Assembly: GCF_014204935.1 (NCBI RefSeq)
Contig: NZ_JACHMJ010000001.1
Span: 1,736,001-1,800,000, forward strand
Length of the DNA: 64,000 nt
DNA from: Conyzicola lurida
GTDB lineage: Bacteria > Actinomycetota > Actinomycetes > Actinomycetales > Microbacteriaceae
Direction: 5' to 3'
Under the pieces are notes generated by a model. It saw only the letters and a program-made list of their open reading frames with translations. It was not told the origin of the DNA and made no database searches. Positions 56,950 through 64,000 of the stretch are shown one piece after another. Positions within the stretch are counted from its first letter, which is position 1; every line of letters begins with the position of its first letter. The position numbers and the translations under genes were made by a program.

Positions 56950-57611
56950 GCGGGCACGTCCTCGGACTCGGAGCGCTCGGCGCGGGCCTGCTCGAGGACG
57001 TTGACGAACGCGGCCGCGTCCTGGGCGCCGGACACTCCGTACTTGCCGTCGATCACGAAGAACGGCACGCCCTGGATTCCGTAGGCCTCGGCCTGTGCGA
57101 CATCCGCCTTGACGTCGGCGACGTAGGTGCCGGCTTCGAGTGCCGCGCGGACCTCGTCGCGGTCGAGCCCGATCTCTGCGGCGAGGTCGGCGAGGTCCTC
57201 GATGCGGCCGACGTGGCGGCCGTCGACGAAGTACGCCTTGAGCAGGCGCTCCTTCATGTCGAGCTGGCGGCCCTTCGTCTTCGCGAAGTGCAGCAGCTCG
57301 TGCGCCTTGATCGTGTTGGTCTGGTGCACATGGTCGTAGTCGTAGTCGAGGCCGACGCTCTTGGCGATGCCGGTCACGCGGTCGAGCATCATGTCGACCT
57401 GGTCGGGCGAGATGCCCTTGCGCTGGCTCAGGAAGTCCTTGGGAGATCCGTCGAAGTCGACCGGGGTGTCAGGGGCGAGCTCGAAGGAGTGGTACTCCAC
57501 CTCGACGTCGCCGTCGAACTGGGCGGCCCCGTCCTCGAACTTGCGTTTGCCGATGTAGCACCAGGGGCACTGCACGTCGGACCAGATGTCTACCTTGATT
57601 GCGTCACTCAC
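56946..57611 (-). CDS. DsbA-family (FrnE-like) thiol oxidoreductase
   Basis: A 221-residue cytoplasmic DsbA-fold protein starting at GTG 57611: VDIWSDVQCPWCYIGKRKFE with the redox pair CPWC (Cys15, Cys18), VEYHSFELAPDTPVDF, the helical insertion (TNTIKAHELLHFAKTKG), and the cis-Pro loop GIQGVPFFVIDGKYGVSGAQ. FrnE-like proteins catalyse disulfide exchange or polyketide-related isomerisation. It overlaps genes at both ends by 4 bp. Confidence 0.94.
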   Translation of the reverse strand: MSDAIKVDIWSDVQCPWCYIGKRKFEDGAAQFDGDVEVEYHSFELAPDTPVDFDGSPKDFLSQRKGISPDQVDMMLDRVTGIAKSVGLDYDYDHVHQTNTIKAHELLHFAKTKGRQLDMKERLLKAYFVDGRHVGRIEDLADLAAEIGLDRDEVRAALEAGTYVADVKADVAQAEAYGIQGVPFFVIDGKYGVSGAQDAAAFVNVLEQARAERSESEDVPA

Positions 57612-58642
57612 TCTGAACCCAACGCCACCGGCCGCGCCGTATTCCCACCTCCCCCCTTTTCGCGCTGTGTTTTCGGAAATTCAGGAGTTCTGTGCCGATG
57701 GCCGCGGCGGTGCCCCGGTTTTCCGGGCCTCTTCGGGAGGCGCGGGGGTGTTCTTCCTGAATTTCCGACCTGCGACGTGGATGCTCGGCCGGCGATGGCG
57801 GTCTCCACGGCGAGCACGACCTTCGGCCAGTGATGGAACACGGCGCGGGCGCTGGGGCGCAACGCGGTCAGGTTCGCGATCGTGATGTCGAGGTCCTTCA
57901 TCCGGTCGGGCTCGAACCGGTCCCAATGGAACTCGTCCCCGTCCGTCTCCATGCCCACACTCTCGTCGACGACGAGGTCGATGCGGTCGGCGTCGCCGCG
58001 GTGCGCCTGCGAGATCACCGAGTGGCCGAGCAGGCTCAGCCGAGTCCGCGCGAGACTCTCGGGCAGGCTCTCGCACAACGGGTCCACCCACTCGCGGATG
58101 AACCTCAGCTCGCGCGGCAGCGCTCTCACGATTTCCGCGAGCCCCGACGTGCTCAACAGCCGCGAGTGCAGTGCCCAGTCGATCGCCGCGACCGCCGTCT
58201 CGAACTCCTCGTCCAGCACGACCCGTACGAGGGCATCGCGCAGATCGACGACCGTCGCGGACCCGCGGGCTGCAACGGCGGCTCCGTCCCAGTGCAGCTT
58301 GAGATTGGGCGGATGTCGGCCGTGCAACTTGACGTGCCGGTTCCCCGGGGTGCGCAGTCGCGCCGCGTTGTCCCGCAGCGAGACGTGCAGCGGATGCCGC
58401 CCCAGCGACCACCCGCCGAGCGCGATCACCGCCGACATTCCGGTGAGCCTGCCGCCGACGCGCACCGCCCGCACCCGGGGGTCGTCGGACGGCAGCGTCG
58501 TGTACCAGCCCTGCCGGGCGCGCTCGACCTCTCCCCCGCGCACCGCGAGGGTCAGATCGAGGTCGCGCGCTCCCCGCGCGACGAGTTGCTGCTTCTGGGC
58601 CATCCCCCCGAGGGATGCGACGATCGCTGCGATATCGGGCAT
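57608..58642 (-). CDS. AbiEi/DUF559-like protein with a C-terminus encoded by a palindromic element
   Basis: 344 residues from ATG 58642. The N-terminal ~60 residues (AQKQQLVARGARDLDLTLAV, RQGWY) resemble the winged-helix of AbiEi antitoxin-like proteins. The C-terminal region DRIDLVVDESVGMETDGDEF, then FHWDRFEPDRMKDLDI, resembles the Vsr-like nuclease fold of DUF559 proteins. After RASTSQ the frame enters repeat E and runs through it (VGNSG...TPEFPKTQ), adding ~50 basic residues before a stop that overlaps frnE by 4 bp. The 96-bp repeat equals 32 codons, so insertion kept the frame. Function not known. Confidence 0.8.
   Translation of the reverse strand: MPDIAAIVASLGGMAQKQQLVARGARDLDLTLAVRGGEVERARQGWYTTLPSDDPRVRAVRVGGRLTGMSAVIALGGWSLGRHPLHVSLRDNAARLRTPGNRHVKLHGRHPPNLKLHWDGAAVAARGSATVVDLRDALVRVVLDEEFETAVAAIDWALHSRLLSTSGLAEIVRALPRELRFIREWVDPLCESLPESLARTRLSLLGHSVISQAHRGDADRIDLVVDESVGMETDGDEFHWDRFEPDRMKDLDITIANLTALRPSARAVFHHWPKVVLAVETAIAGRASTSQVGNSGRTPPRLPKRPGKPGHRRGHRHRTPEFPKTQREKGGGGNTARPVALGSE
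57673..57768. repeat. Palindromic element, copy E (inside a coding frame)
   Basis: TCGGAAATTCAGGAGTTCT and TTCTTCCTGAATTTCCGA arms around a core with CCCCGGTTTTCCGGG. Unlike the other copies it lies entirely within an open reading frame, and at 96 bp it does not shift that frame. Confidence 0.9.
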
Positions 58643-58778
58643 CGCCCCATGCTGATCGCCGGCGGGGGGCGACCGGGCCGCGGCGCGGCTATCGGTGTGG
58701 CGTGCATCCCGCACCGGGCCTGGGGAGGAGCCGCGTCATCCGCCCGCTTCTGAACCCGCCCGCCCCTCAGCCGCCCTG

Positions 58779-58874
58779 TCGGAAATTCAGGAAGTCTGGC
58801 GCACAGCCGCCGCAGCAGACCCGGGTTTCCGCGACCCCGTAAACAGCAAACGCCGCCTCTTCCTGAATTTCCGA
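58779..58874. repeat. Palindromic intergenic element, copy F
   Basis: TCGGAAATTCAGGAAGTCT (from 58779) and CTTCCTGAATTTCCGA (ending 58874), 96 bp overall. It lies between the DUF559-like gene start and the glyS stop, both minus strand, so it is in the path of glyS read-through. Confidence 0.92.
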
Positions 58875-58925
58875 AATCTCGGAGGACGAAATCTCGGGGC
58901 AGGGAGGGCGGCGATTGCCGTGCGA

Positions 58926-60311
58926 CTACGCGCCGAGCAGCTGCTCCGCGAGGTAGCCGCGCAGGCGGTCGAGCGAGACGCGCTCCTGCGCCATGGAGTC
59001 GCGCTCGCGCACGGTCACCGCGTTGTCCTCGAGCGACTCGAAGTCGACAGTGATCGCGAACGGCGTGCCGATCTCGTCCTGGCGGCGGTAGCGGCGGCCG
59101 ATAGCGCCGGCGTCGTCGAAGTCGACGTTCCAGTACTTGCGCAGGTCGGCGGCGACCGAGCGGGCGAGCGGCGAGAGCTGCTCGTTGCGCGACAGCGGCA
59201 GGACGGCGACCTTGACCGGCGCAAGCCGGCGGTCGAGGCGCAGAACGGTGCGCTTGTCGACTCCGCCCTTCGCGTTGGGGGCCTCGTCCTCGGCGTACGC
59301 GTCGATGAGGAAGGCCATGAGCGCACGGGTGAGTCCGAACGCGGGCTCGATCACGTACGGGATCCAGCGCTTGTCCTGCGTCTGGTCGAAGTACGACAGG
59401 TCGGTGCCGGACGCCTCTGAGTGCGTCTTGAGATCGAAGTCGGTGCGGTTCGCGACGCCCATGAGCTCGCCCCACTCGCTGCCGGCGAAGCGGAAGCGGT
59501 ACTCGATGTCGACGGTGCGCTTGGAGTAGTGCGACAGCTTCTCCTGCGGGTGCTCGAAGAGGCGCAGGTTCTCGGGGTTGATGCCGAGGTCGGTGTACCA
59601 GGCGAGCGAAGCGTCGATCCAGTACTGGTGCCACTCTTCGTCCGTGCCGGGCTCGACGAAGAACTCCATCTCCATCTGCTCGAACTCGCGGGTGCGGAAG
59701 ATGAAGTTTCCGGGCGTGATCTCGTTGCGGAAGCTCTTGCCGATCTGGCCGATTCCGAACGGGGGCTTCATCCGGGCGCTGCCCATGACGTTCGCGAAGT
59801 TGACGAAGATGCCCTGCGCGGTCTCGGGGCGCAGATAGTGCAGACCCTCCTCGTTGTCGACCGGCCCGAGGTAGGTCTTGAGCATGCCCGAGAAGTTCTG
59901 CGGTTCGGTCCACGATCCGGGCTGGCCGGTGTCGGGGTCCTTGATGTCGGCGAGACCGTTGACGGGCGGGTGGCCGTGCTTCTCCTCGTAGGCTTCGAGC
60001 AGGTGGTCGGCGCGGTAGCGCTTGTGCGTGTGCAGCGACTCGACGAGCGGGTCGGAGAAGACCTCGACGTGGCCGGACGCTTCCCATACCTTGCGGGGAA
60101 GGATGACGGCCGAGTCGAGGCCGACGACGTCGTCGCGACCCTGGACGACGGTCTGCCACCACTGCTTCTTGATGTTCTCTTTGAGCGCGACGCCGAGCGG
60201 ACCGTAGTCCCAGGCGGAGCGCGAACCGCCGTAGATCTCTCCCGACTGGAAGACGAAACCCCGGCGCTTGGCGAGGTTGACGATGGCGTCGAGGGAATTG
60301 GCGTTGGCCAC
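58926..60311 (-). CDS. glyS: Glycine--tRNA ligase (homodimeric type)
   Basis: 461 residues from GTG 60311, behind TTGGAGCTATCT; an ATG 12 bp upstream is less likely. Class II motifs: [22 protein letters not shown], the [19 protein letters not shown] block with the [10 protein letters not shown] motif 2, and [19 protein letters not shown] for motif 3. The C-terminal anticodon-binding domain begins [13 protein letters not shown]. Same type as other Gram-positive alpha2 enzymes. No T-box or glycine riboswitch is evident upstream. Confidence 0.96.
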   Translation of the reverse strand: MANANSLDAIVNLAKRRGFVFQSGEIYGGSRSAWDYGPLGVALKENIKKQWWQTVVQGRDDVVGLDSAVILPRKVWEASGHVEVFSDPLVESLHTHKRYRADHLLEAYEEKHGHPPVNGLADIKDPDTGQPGSWTEPQNFSGMLKTYLGPVDNEEGLHYLRPETAQGIFVNFANVMGSARMKPPFGIGQIGKSFRNEITPGNFIFRTREFEQMEMEFFVEPGTDEEWHQYWIDASLAWYTDLGINPENLRLFEHPQEKLSHYSKRTVDIEYRFRFAGSEWGELMGVANRTDFDLKTHSEASGTDLSYFDQTQDKRWIPYVIEPAFGLTRALMAFLIDAYAEDEAPNAKGGVDKRTVLRLDRRLAPVKVAVLPLSRNEQLSPLARSVAADLRKYWNVDFDDAGAIGRRYRRQDEIGTPFAITVDFESLEDNAVTVRERDSMAQERVSLDRLRGYLAEQLLGA

Positions 60312-60480
60312 AGATAGCTCCAAAATGATCAGCCGTGCTGGATGCGCGGTCGAGGTAGGTATTCAGTTTACGGGTGCGGTCGCCGGGCCGGCCGCGGCCG
60401 GGTGGGCGGGCACGGCGGGCTGCGGCCTTGCGCGGCGCGCTTCAGGCGGTGGCCGGATGCCGCGACCGGCGCCCCGCTCA

Positions 60481-60582
60481 GGCGCGGTTCCCGGGCTGGC
60501 GCGGTTCCCGCTCAGGCGCGGCTCTCGGGCCGGAGCGGTTCCCGGGCCGGCGCGACTCTAGGGCTGGCGCGACGCTCGCCCC
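60481..60582. repeat. 17-bp tandem minisatellite (six units)
   Basis: Six consecutive 17-bp units related to GGCGCGGTTCCCGGGCT start at 60481, 60498, 60515, 60532, 60549 and 60566, with drift in the last two. They lie in the 523-bp gap between glyS and the next gene, just before palindromic copy G. No frame through them looks like a native gene. Confidence 0.8.
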
Positions 60583-60592
60583 CGCGCAGCTT

Positions 60593-60677
60593 TCGGAAAT
60601 TCAGGAATTCACGACCGTGCCGCGCGCAACACGCCGCCGCATCGTGGTCGTGCCCCGCGTTCTTCCTGAATTTCCGA
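60593..60677. repeat. Palindromic intergenic element, copy G (tandem with H)
   Basis: TCGGAAATTCAGGAATTC and TTCTTCCTGAATTTCCGA arms, 85 bp, core with CACGACC / GGTCGTG pairing. Its left half and flanks closely match copy H, so the two arose by a ~127-bp tandem duplication. Confidence 0.92.
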
Positions 60678-60719
60678 TACGGGGGGTGAAAAAAGACACC
60701 GCCCTCGCCTCCGCAGCTT

Positions 60720-60804
60720 TCGGAAACTCAGGAATTCGCGACCGTGCCGCGCGCAACACGCCGCCACGGAGCGATCGTGCAGCCCGCTCTTCCTGAATTT
60801 CCGA
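60720..60804. repeat. Palindromic intergenic element, copy H (tandem with G)
   Basis: TCGGAAACTCAGGAATTC and CTCTTCCTGAATTTCCGA, 85 bp. The shared flank GACACCGCCCTC follows both G and H. The right half of its core has diverged from G while pairing ends are kept. It ends 30 bp before the stop of the oxidoreductase gene. Confidence 0.92.
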
Positions 60805-60834
60805 AACGGGGGTGCGAAGACACCGCCCTCCCCG

Positions 60835-61893
60835 TTACAACTGCTGCGCGTTCGCCGCGATCTCGTGCGCGCGCTGGATGATGCGCACGACCTCGAGCGA
60901 GTCCCGGGCGTCGACCGGAGACGGGGCGCCGTCGCGGATCGTCGCCGCGACGCCTTCGTAGAACGCCGGGTAGTCGCCGTTCTCGGTCGGGTACGGGGCG
61001 AGCCCCTCCGCGGATCCGTCGACGCCGAGCAAACCCCATTCGGACGGCGGCGTGATGCCGTAGCCCTCGGACCCGGGCCAGCGCGACTCCTTGAGGAACG
61101 GTTCCTGATTGTCCAGACCGTAGACGCTGTACGCGCTCTTGTTGCCCAGCACCCGGAACCGCGGACCGTTCTGCGCGGCCGCCCGGCTCATCGTCAGGTG
61201 CGAGCGCACGCCGCTGGTGTGCAGCAGCGAGATGAACGAGTCGTCGTCGCTGACTCCCCCGCGCACGATCGCGAGTTCGGCCTGCTCGACCGTCGCCGGA
61301 CCGAACAGCTGTAGCGCCTGGTCGATGAGGTGGCTGCCGAGGTCGAAGGTGATTCCGGCACCCTCCTCGATCGTGGTGGTCTCCTGCCAGAGGCCGGTCT
61401 TGGCGCTGCCCCAGCGCTCGAACGTCGACTCGAAGCGGTGCACGTCGCCGAGTGCGCCATCCCGAATCAGCTTTTTGATCGTCAGGAAGTCACCGTCCCA
61501 GCGGCGGTTCTGGAAGACGAAGACCGCGTTGCCGGTCTCTTCCGACTTGGCGATGAGCTTCTTCGCGTCGACGACGGACGGCACGAACGGCTTGTCGATG
61601 ACGATCGCGGCACCGGCCTCGAGGGCGGCGATGCCCTGGGCGAGGTGCACGTGCGGCGGCGACGCGAGGATGACGAGGTCGAGGTCTCCGGCGCGCTCGA
61701 GCAGCGCCTCAGGGGTGTCGACGATGGTCGCTCCGGGGTGGGCCTCGCGCGCCTGCGCTTGGCGGTCGACGTTGCCCGTGGCGATCAGGTCGAGCGAGAA
61801 CGCCGGATTGGTCGCGATGAACGGAGCGTGGAACACCCGGCCGGAAAGCCCGTAGCCGATGATGCCCGTGCGGATTGGTGTGGTGGTTGACAT
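60835..61893 (-). CDS. Gfo/Idh/MocA-family oxidoreductase
   Basis: A 352-residue NAD(P)-dependent sugar dehydrogenase-like protein. N-terminal Rossmann: RTGIIGYGLSGRVFHAPFIA (GxGxxG) and DLVILASPPHVHLAQGIAAL; EAGAAIVIDKPFVPSVVDAK with the conserved Lys-Pro pair; GAGITFDLGSHLIDQALQLF with the catalytic-type Asp-x3-His. C-terminal half is the dimerisation sheet. Actual sugar or inositol substrate unknown. Stands alone between repeats and a GNAT gene. Confidence 0.93.
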   Translation of the reverse strand: MSTTTPIRTGIIGYGLSGRVFHAPFIATNPAFSLDLIATGNVDRQAQAREAHPGATIVDTPEALLERAGDLDLVILASPPHVHLAQGIAALEAGAAIVIDKPFVPSVVDAKKLIAKSEETGNAVFVFQNRRWDGDFLTIKKLIRDGALGDVHRFESTFERWGSAKTGLWQETTTIEEGAGITFDLGSHLIDQALQLFGPATVEQAELAIVRGGVSDDDSFISLLHTSGVRSHLTMSRAAAQNGPRFRVLGNKSAYSVYGLDNQEPFLKESRWPGSEGYGITPPSEWGLLGVDGSAEGLAPYPTENGDYPAFYEGVAATIRDGAPSPVDARDSLEVVRIIQRAHEIAANAQQL

Positions 61894-61938
61894 CCGTCCA
61901 GACTAGCGAGATCAGACATCGGGATGCCGCGGCCGAGG

Positions 61939-62475
61939 TCAGCCCGTCGCGGACTCCAGCGCGAACTCAAAGACGAGCGACCAGCCGATGCCCGTGCCCT
62001 CGTACGACTTCTCGCGCTCGGGCACGCGCCGGAATCCCGCGCGCTCGTATAACCGCTGCGCGGAGTGGTTGAGGTCCCCGGTGTCGAGCACGACCGACGA
62101 CGCACCCCAGCGCCGCGCCTCGTCGACGGTCGCGGTGACGAGCAGCTCCCCGACCCCGCGTCCGCGGGCCTCGGGTGCGACCGTGAGCAGACGCAGTTCG
62201 GCCTCGTCACCGACCGCGAGGCGGGAGGCCGGGGTGCCCGAGCGCAGCAGGCTCGAGGTGCCGAGGAGAGCCCCGGTCGACGCGTCGACCGCGACCAGCA
62301 GCGCGCCCGAGGCGGCGCGGCCCGCGGAGTCGCGCTGCAACGCCCGGCGCGCGGCGGTGACGGGGAGGTGTCCGTACGGCCCGGCCGTGAAGCCGGCGTC
62401 GACGAGGTCGGCGACCGCGTCGAATTCGTCGGCCGTCGCGCTCCGCACGATGACGGGGGTCTGCTCTTCGCTCAC
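61939..62475 (-). CDS. GNAT-family N-acetyltransferase
   Basis: 178 residues from GTG 62475. The acetyl-CoA fold shows LRLLTVAPEARGRGVGELLVTAT with the RGxGxG pyrophosphate loop, preceded by ALLGTSSLLRSG and followed by WGASSVVLDTGDLNHSAQRLYERAGFRRVPERE. Substrate unknown. 45 bp downstream is the oxidoreductase start; 80 bp upstream is uppS. Confidence 0.93.
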   Translation of the reverse strand: MSEEQTPVIVRSATADEFDAVADLVDAGFTAGPYGHLPVTAARRALQRDSAGRAASGALLVAVDASTGALLGTSSLLRSGTPASRLAVGDEAELRLLTVAPEARGRGVGELLVTATVDEARRWGASSVVLDTGDLNHSAQRLYERAGFRRVPEREKSYEGTGIGWSLVFEFALESATG

Positions 62476-62555
62476 GTCGCTCCCTCTCCTATCGTCCGAC
62501 CAGTCTCGCCCCGCGGTCCCGGGGCGGCCGCCGCGTTATGTACTGCGACGTGCCC

Positions 62556-63365
62556 CTACGCGGTCGGCGCGTCGACGGCCCCGCCGAAGCGGCGGTTGCG
62601 GCTCGCGTAGAGCGAGACCGCCTCCCAGAGCTGCTCGCGCCCGAAGTCGGGCCAGAGGGTATCGAGGAACACCATCTCTGCGTACGCGCTCTGCCAGAGC
62701 ATGAAGTTGCTGGTGCGCTGCTCGCCCGAGCTGCGCACGAACAGGTCGACGTCGGGGAGGTCGGGGGTGTAGAGGTGTTTTTGGATCGACTTCTCGGTGA
62801 TACCGCTCGGTTTCAGACGGCCGGCCGCGACATCCTCGGCTAACAGCCGCACCGCGTCGGTGATCTCCTGGCGTCCGCCGTAGTTGACGCACATGGTCAG
62901 CGTGAGCACGTCGTTTCCCGCGGTCATCTTTTCGGCGAACTGCAGCTCTTTGATCACGGACGCCCACAGCCGCGGCTTGCGGCCGGCCCAGCGCACACGC
63001 ACACCCCAGTCGTTGAGCTGGTCCCGGCGGCGGTGCAGCACGTCGCGGTTGAACCCCATGAGGAACCGCACCTCGTCGGGGCTGCGCTTCCAGTTCTCGG
63101 TGGAGAAGGCGTACACGCTCAGATGCTTGATACCGAGTTGGATGGCGCCGGCGACGACGTCGAGCAGGCTGGCCTCGCCTGCCTTGTGCCCCTCGATGCG
63201 GGTGAGGCCTTTGCCATTGGCCCAGCGGCCGTTGCCGTCCATCACGATGGCGACGTGCTCGGGCACGGCTCGCTTGTCCATCACAGGCGGGTAGACGCCG
63301 GTCCAGTCCACCGGTTTGAAATCCACGGCGTCCGGATGCGTCATTCCGGGTTTGATGAATCTCAT
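62556..63365 (-). CDS. uppS: Isoprenyl transferase (polyprenyl diphosphate synthase)
   Basis: A 269-residue cis-prenyltransferase that makes the undecaprenyl or decaprenyl lipid carrier for wall synthesis. [20 protein letters not shown] holds catalytic Asp43, then [32 protein letters not shown], and [20 protein letters not shown] then [16 protein letters not shown] with the RxSGExRxSNF signature. An N-terminal ~25-residue extension is usual in actinobacteria. It overlaps recO by 4 bp (ATGA). Confidence 0.96.
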   Translation of the reverse strand: MRFIKPGMTHPDAVDFKPVDWTGVYPPVMDKRAVPEHVAIVMDGNGRWANGKGLTRIEGHKAGEASLLDVVAGAIQLGIKHLSVYAFSTENWKRSPDEVRFLMGFNRDVLHRRRDQLNDWGVRVRWAGRKPRLWASVIKELQFAEKMTAGNDVLTLTMCVNYGGRQEITDAVRLLAEDVAAGRLKPSGITEKSIQKHLYTPDLPDVDLFVRSSGEQRTSNFMLWQSAYAEMVFLDTLWPDFGREQLWEAVSLYASRNRRFGGAVDAPTA

Positions 63366-64000
63366 GCGGTGGACCTATCGACGTGTTGGAGCGAACGCAG
63401 AGTGCGTTCGAGGTGGAACTGGGTGTACGCGGCGACCACGCCGCTCGCCTGGCTCCGATGGCGCTCGTCCGACGTCTCGACCGCCTCCCAGTCGCCGGTG
63501 AGCAGTGCCGACAGCAGCTCGAGGGTCTTGATCTCGAGACGGGGCGAGCCCGGAGGCGCCACCTCGTCGGCGACCACGCCGCCGAGTTGGGCGACGAAGA
63601 CGGTGTGCGGGCCGGGTGCGCCCGTGACGGCGCAGTCGAGGAAGCTCGGCGCCCAGCCGGCGATCGACAGCGAGCGGAGGAGGTAGCTGTCGAGAGTGAC
63701 GCTGGAGCCGTGTTCGCGGCGGGCGAGCGACCGCAGCGCGCCGACGAGCAGCAGGTACTGCTGCAGCGATCCGTCGTCGTCGGTGATCTTGTCGGCCGTC
63801 TCGACCATGACGCTCGCCGCGGTGTAACTGCCGTAGTCGGCGGTGATCTCGGCGCCGTACGAGCCGAGCGACTCCGCCTGCGTGATGATGTCGAGGGTGC
63901 GACCCTCGAACAGTTGCACATCGGCGACCATGAACGGTTCGAGACGCGCGCCGAACTTGCTCGCGGTGCGCCGGACGCCCTTGGCGACGGCCCGGATCTT
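63362..64000 (-). CDS. recO: DNA repair protein RecO (5' end beyond the window)
   Basis: The frame is open to the window edge, giving 212 residues that start within [23 protein letters not shown], i.e. about 30 residues into RecO. The N-terminal OB-fold ([38 protein letters not shown]) and a helical domain ([40 protein letters not shown]) are recognisable. It loads RecA with RecR during recombinational repair. Partner genes era/leuA would be expected to the right. Confidence 0.92.
   Translation of the reverse strand, partial: KIRAVAKGVRRTASKFGARLEPFMVADVQLFEGRTLDIITQAESLGSYGAEITADYGSYTAASVMVETADKITDDDGSLQQYLLLVGALRSLARREHGSSVTLDSYLLRSLSIAGWAPSFLDCAVTGAPGPHTVFVAQLGGVVADEVAPPGSPRLEIKTLELLSALLTGDWEAVETSDERHRSQASGVVAAYTQFHLERTLRSLQHVDRSTA

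Noticed and set aside
60312-60480. Glycine riboswitch or T-box upstream of glyS
   Set aside because: No tandem aptamer-like or T-box sequence is visible. The upstream DNA is low-complexity GC-rich repeat.
60342-60800. Short-spaced repeats near 60.5-60.8 kb considered as a CRISPR array
   Set aside because: The 17-bp units have no unique spacers, and the palindromic pair has long complementary arms; there are no cas genes.
19467-60804. Palindromic elements considered as insertion sequences
   Set aside because: They are only 85-109 bp and encode no transposase. Target-site duplications are not evident by eye, so only a non-autonomous element could apply.

Overview
The window is chromosomal DNA of a high-GC Gram-positive actinobacterium, most likely a member of the Microbacteriaceae. 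Supporting signs are strong G/C bias at third codon positions, frequent GTG starts, dense 4-bp start/stop overlaps, a recO-uppS-glyS-dusB-dgt-dnaG housekeeping block, and intergenic copies of a GGTCCCTGAGCTTGTCGAAG-type hairpin, which I recall from Micrococcales genomes. No rRNA, CRISPR array, transposase or integrase was found.

Layout. 0-7.2 kb: an aldehyde dehydrogenase/DUF779 pair with its GAF regulator, a large surface acyltransferase, a DUF1684 protein, a 64-residue protein and a Pr6Pr membrane protein. 7.3-12.8 kb: an overlapping three-gene operon (acyl-CoA dehydrogenase-like, PIG-L/methyltransferase fusion, family 2 glycosyltransferase), then dps and a GH15 enzyme. 12.8-19 kb: SMP-30 lactonase, two SDRs, an orphan response regulator preceded by a 38-codon ORF, and a secreted metzincin-like protease with four Ig-like repeats that appears to start at ATT. 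19.6-22.6 kb: VOC protein, nucleoside deoxyribosyltransferase, and an HxlR regulator divergent from a quinone reductase/RidA pair.

22.6-28.98 kb looks like a small genomic island. A 37-bp copy of the 3' part of the CAU tRNA gene lies at its far end, and the intact tRNA gene lies at the other. Inside are an XRE regulator, an MFS exporter, a lipoprotein, an SDR, a zinc alcohol dehydrogenase, a carboxymuconolactone-decarboxylase-like protein and a cupin. Two inverted copies of a ~44-bp promoter box suggest that the XRE protein controls the island genes. 29-36.6 kb holds NUDIX, GT4 and DMT genes, peptide deformylase and two two-component systems, one with a receiver-only regulator. 36.7-45.2 kb holds tRNA-Asn and a dipeptide-type ABC importer operon that also encodes a hydroxyacid dehydrogenase, a lactonase and a degenerate third ATPase. 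45.4-50.5 kb holds dnaG, dgt, dusB and ybaK.

50.6-56.4 kb is the most striking metabolic locus. A processive hyaluronan-synthase/NodC-like glycosyltransferase, two beta-helix proteins and a UDP-glucose dehydrogenase form one overlapping operon, consistent with synthesis and modification of a uronic-acid-containing exopolysaccharide. 56.8-64 kb holds a FrnE-type thiol oxidoreductase with a missed 42-residue partner ORF, an AbiEi/DUF559-like protein, glyS, an oxidoreductase, a GNAT, uppS and partial recO.

Scattered through the intergenic spaces, mainly from 29 to 61 kb, are eight copies of an 85-109-bp palindromic element. Its arms are TCGGAAATTCAGGAAGTCT and the reverse complement, around a variable GC-rich core. 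One copy supplies the stop codon of the NUDIX gene and another is read through in frame by the DUF559-like gene. This repeat family, the tRNA-flanked island and the polysaccharide operon are the best candidates for something undescribed.
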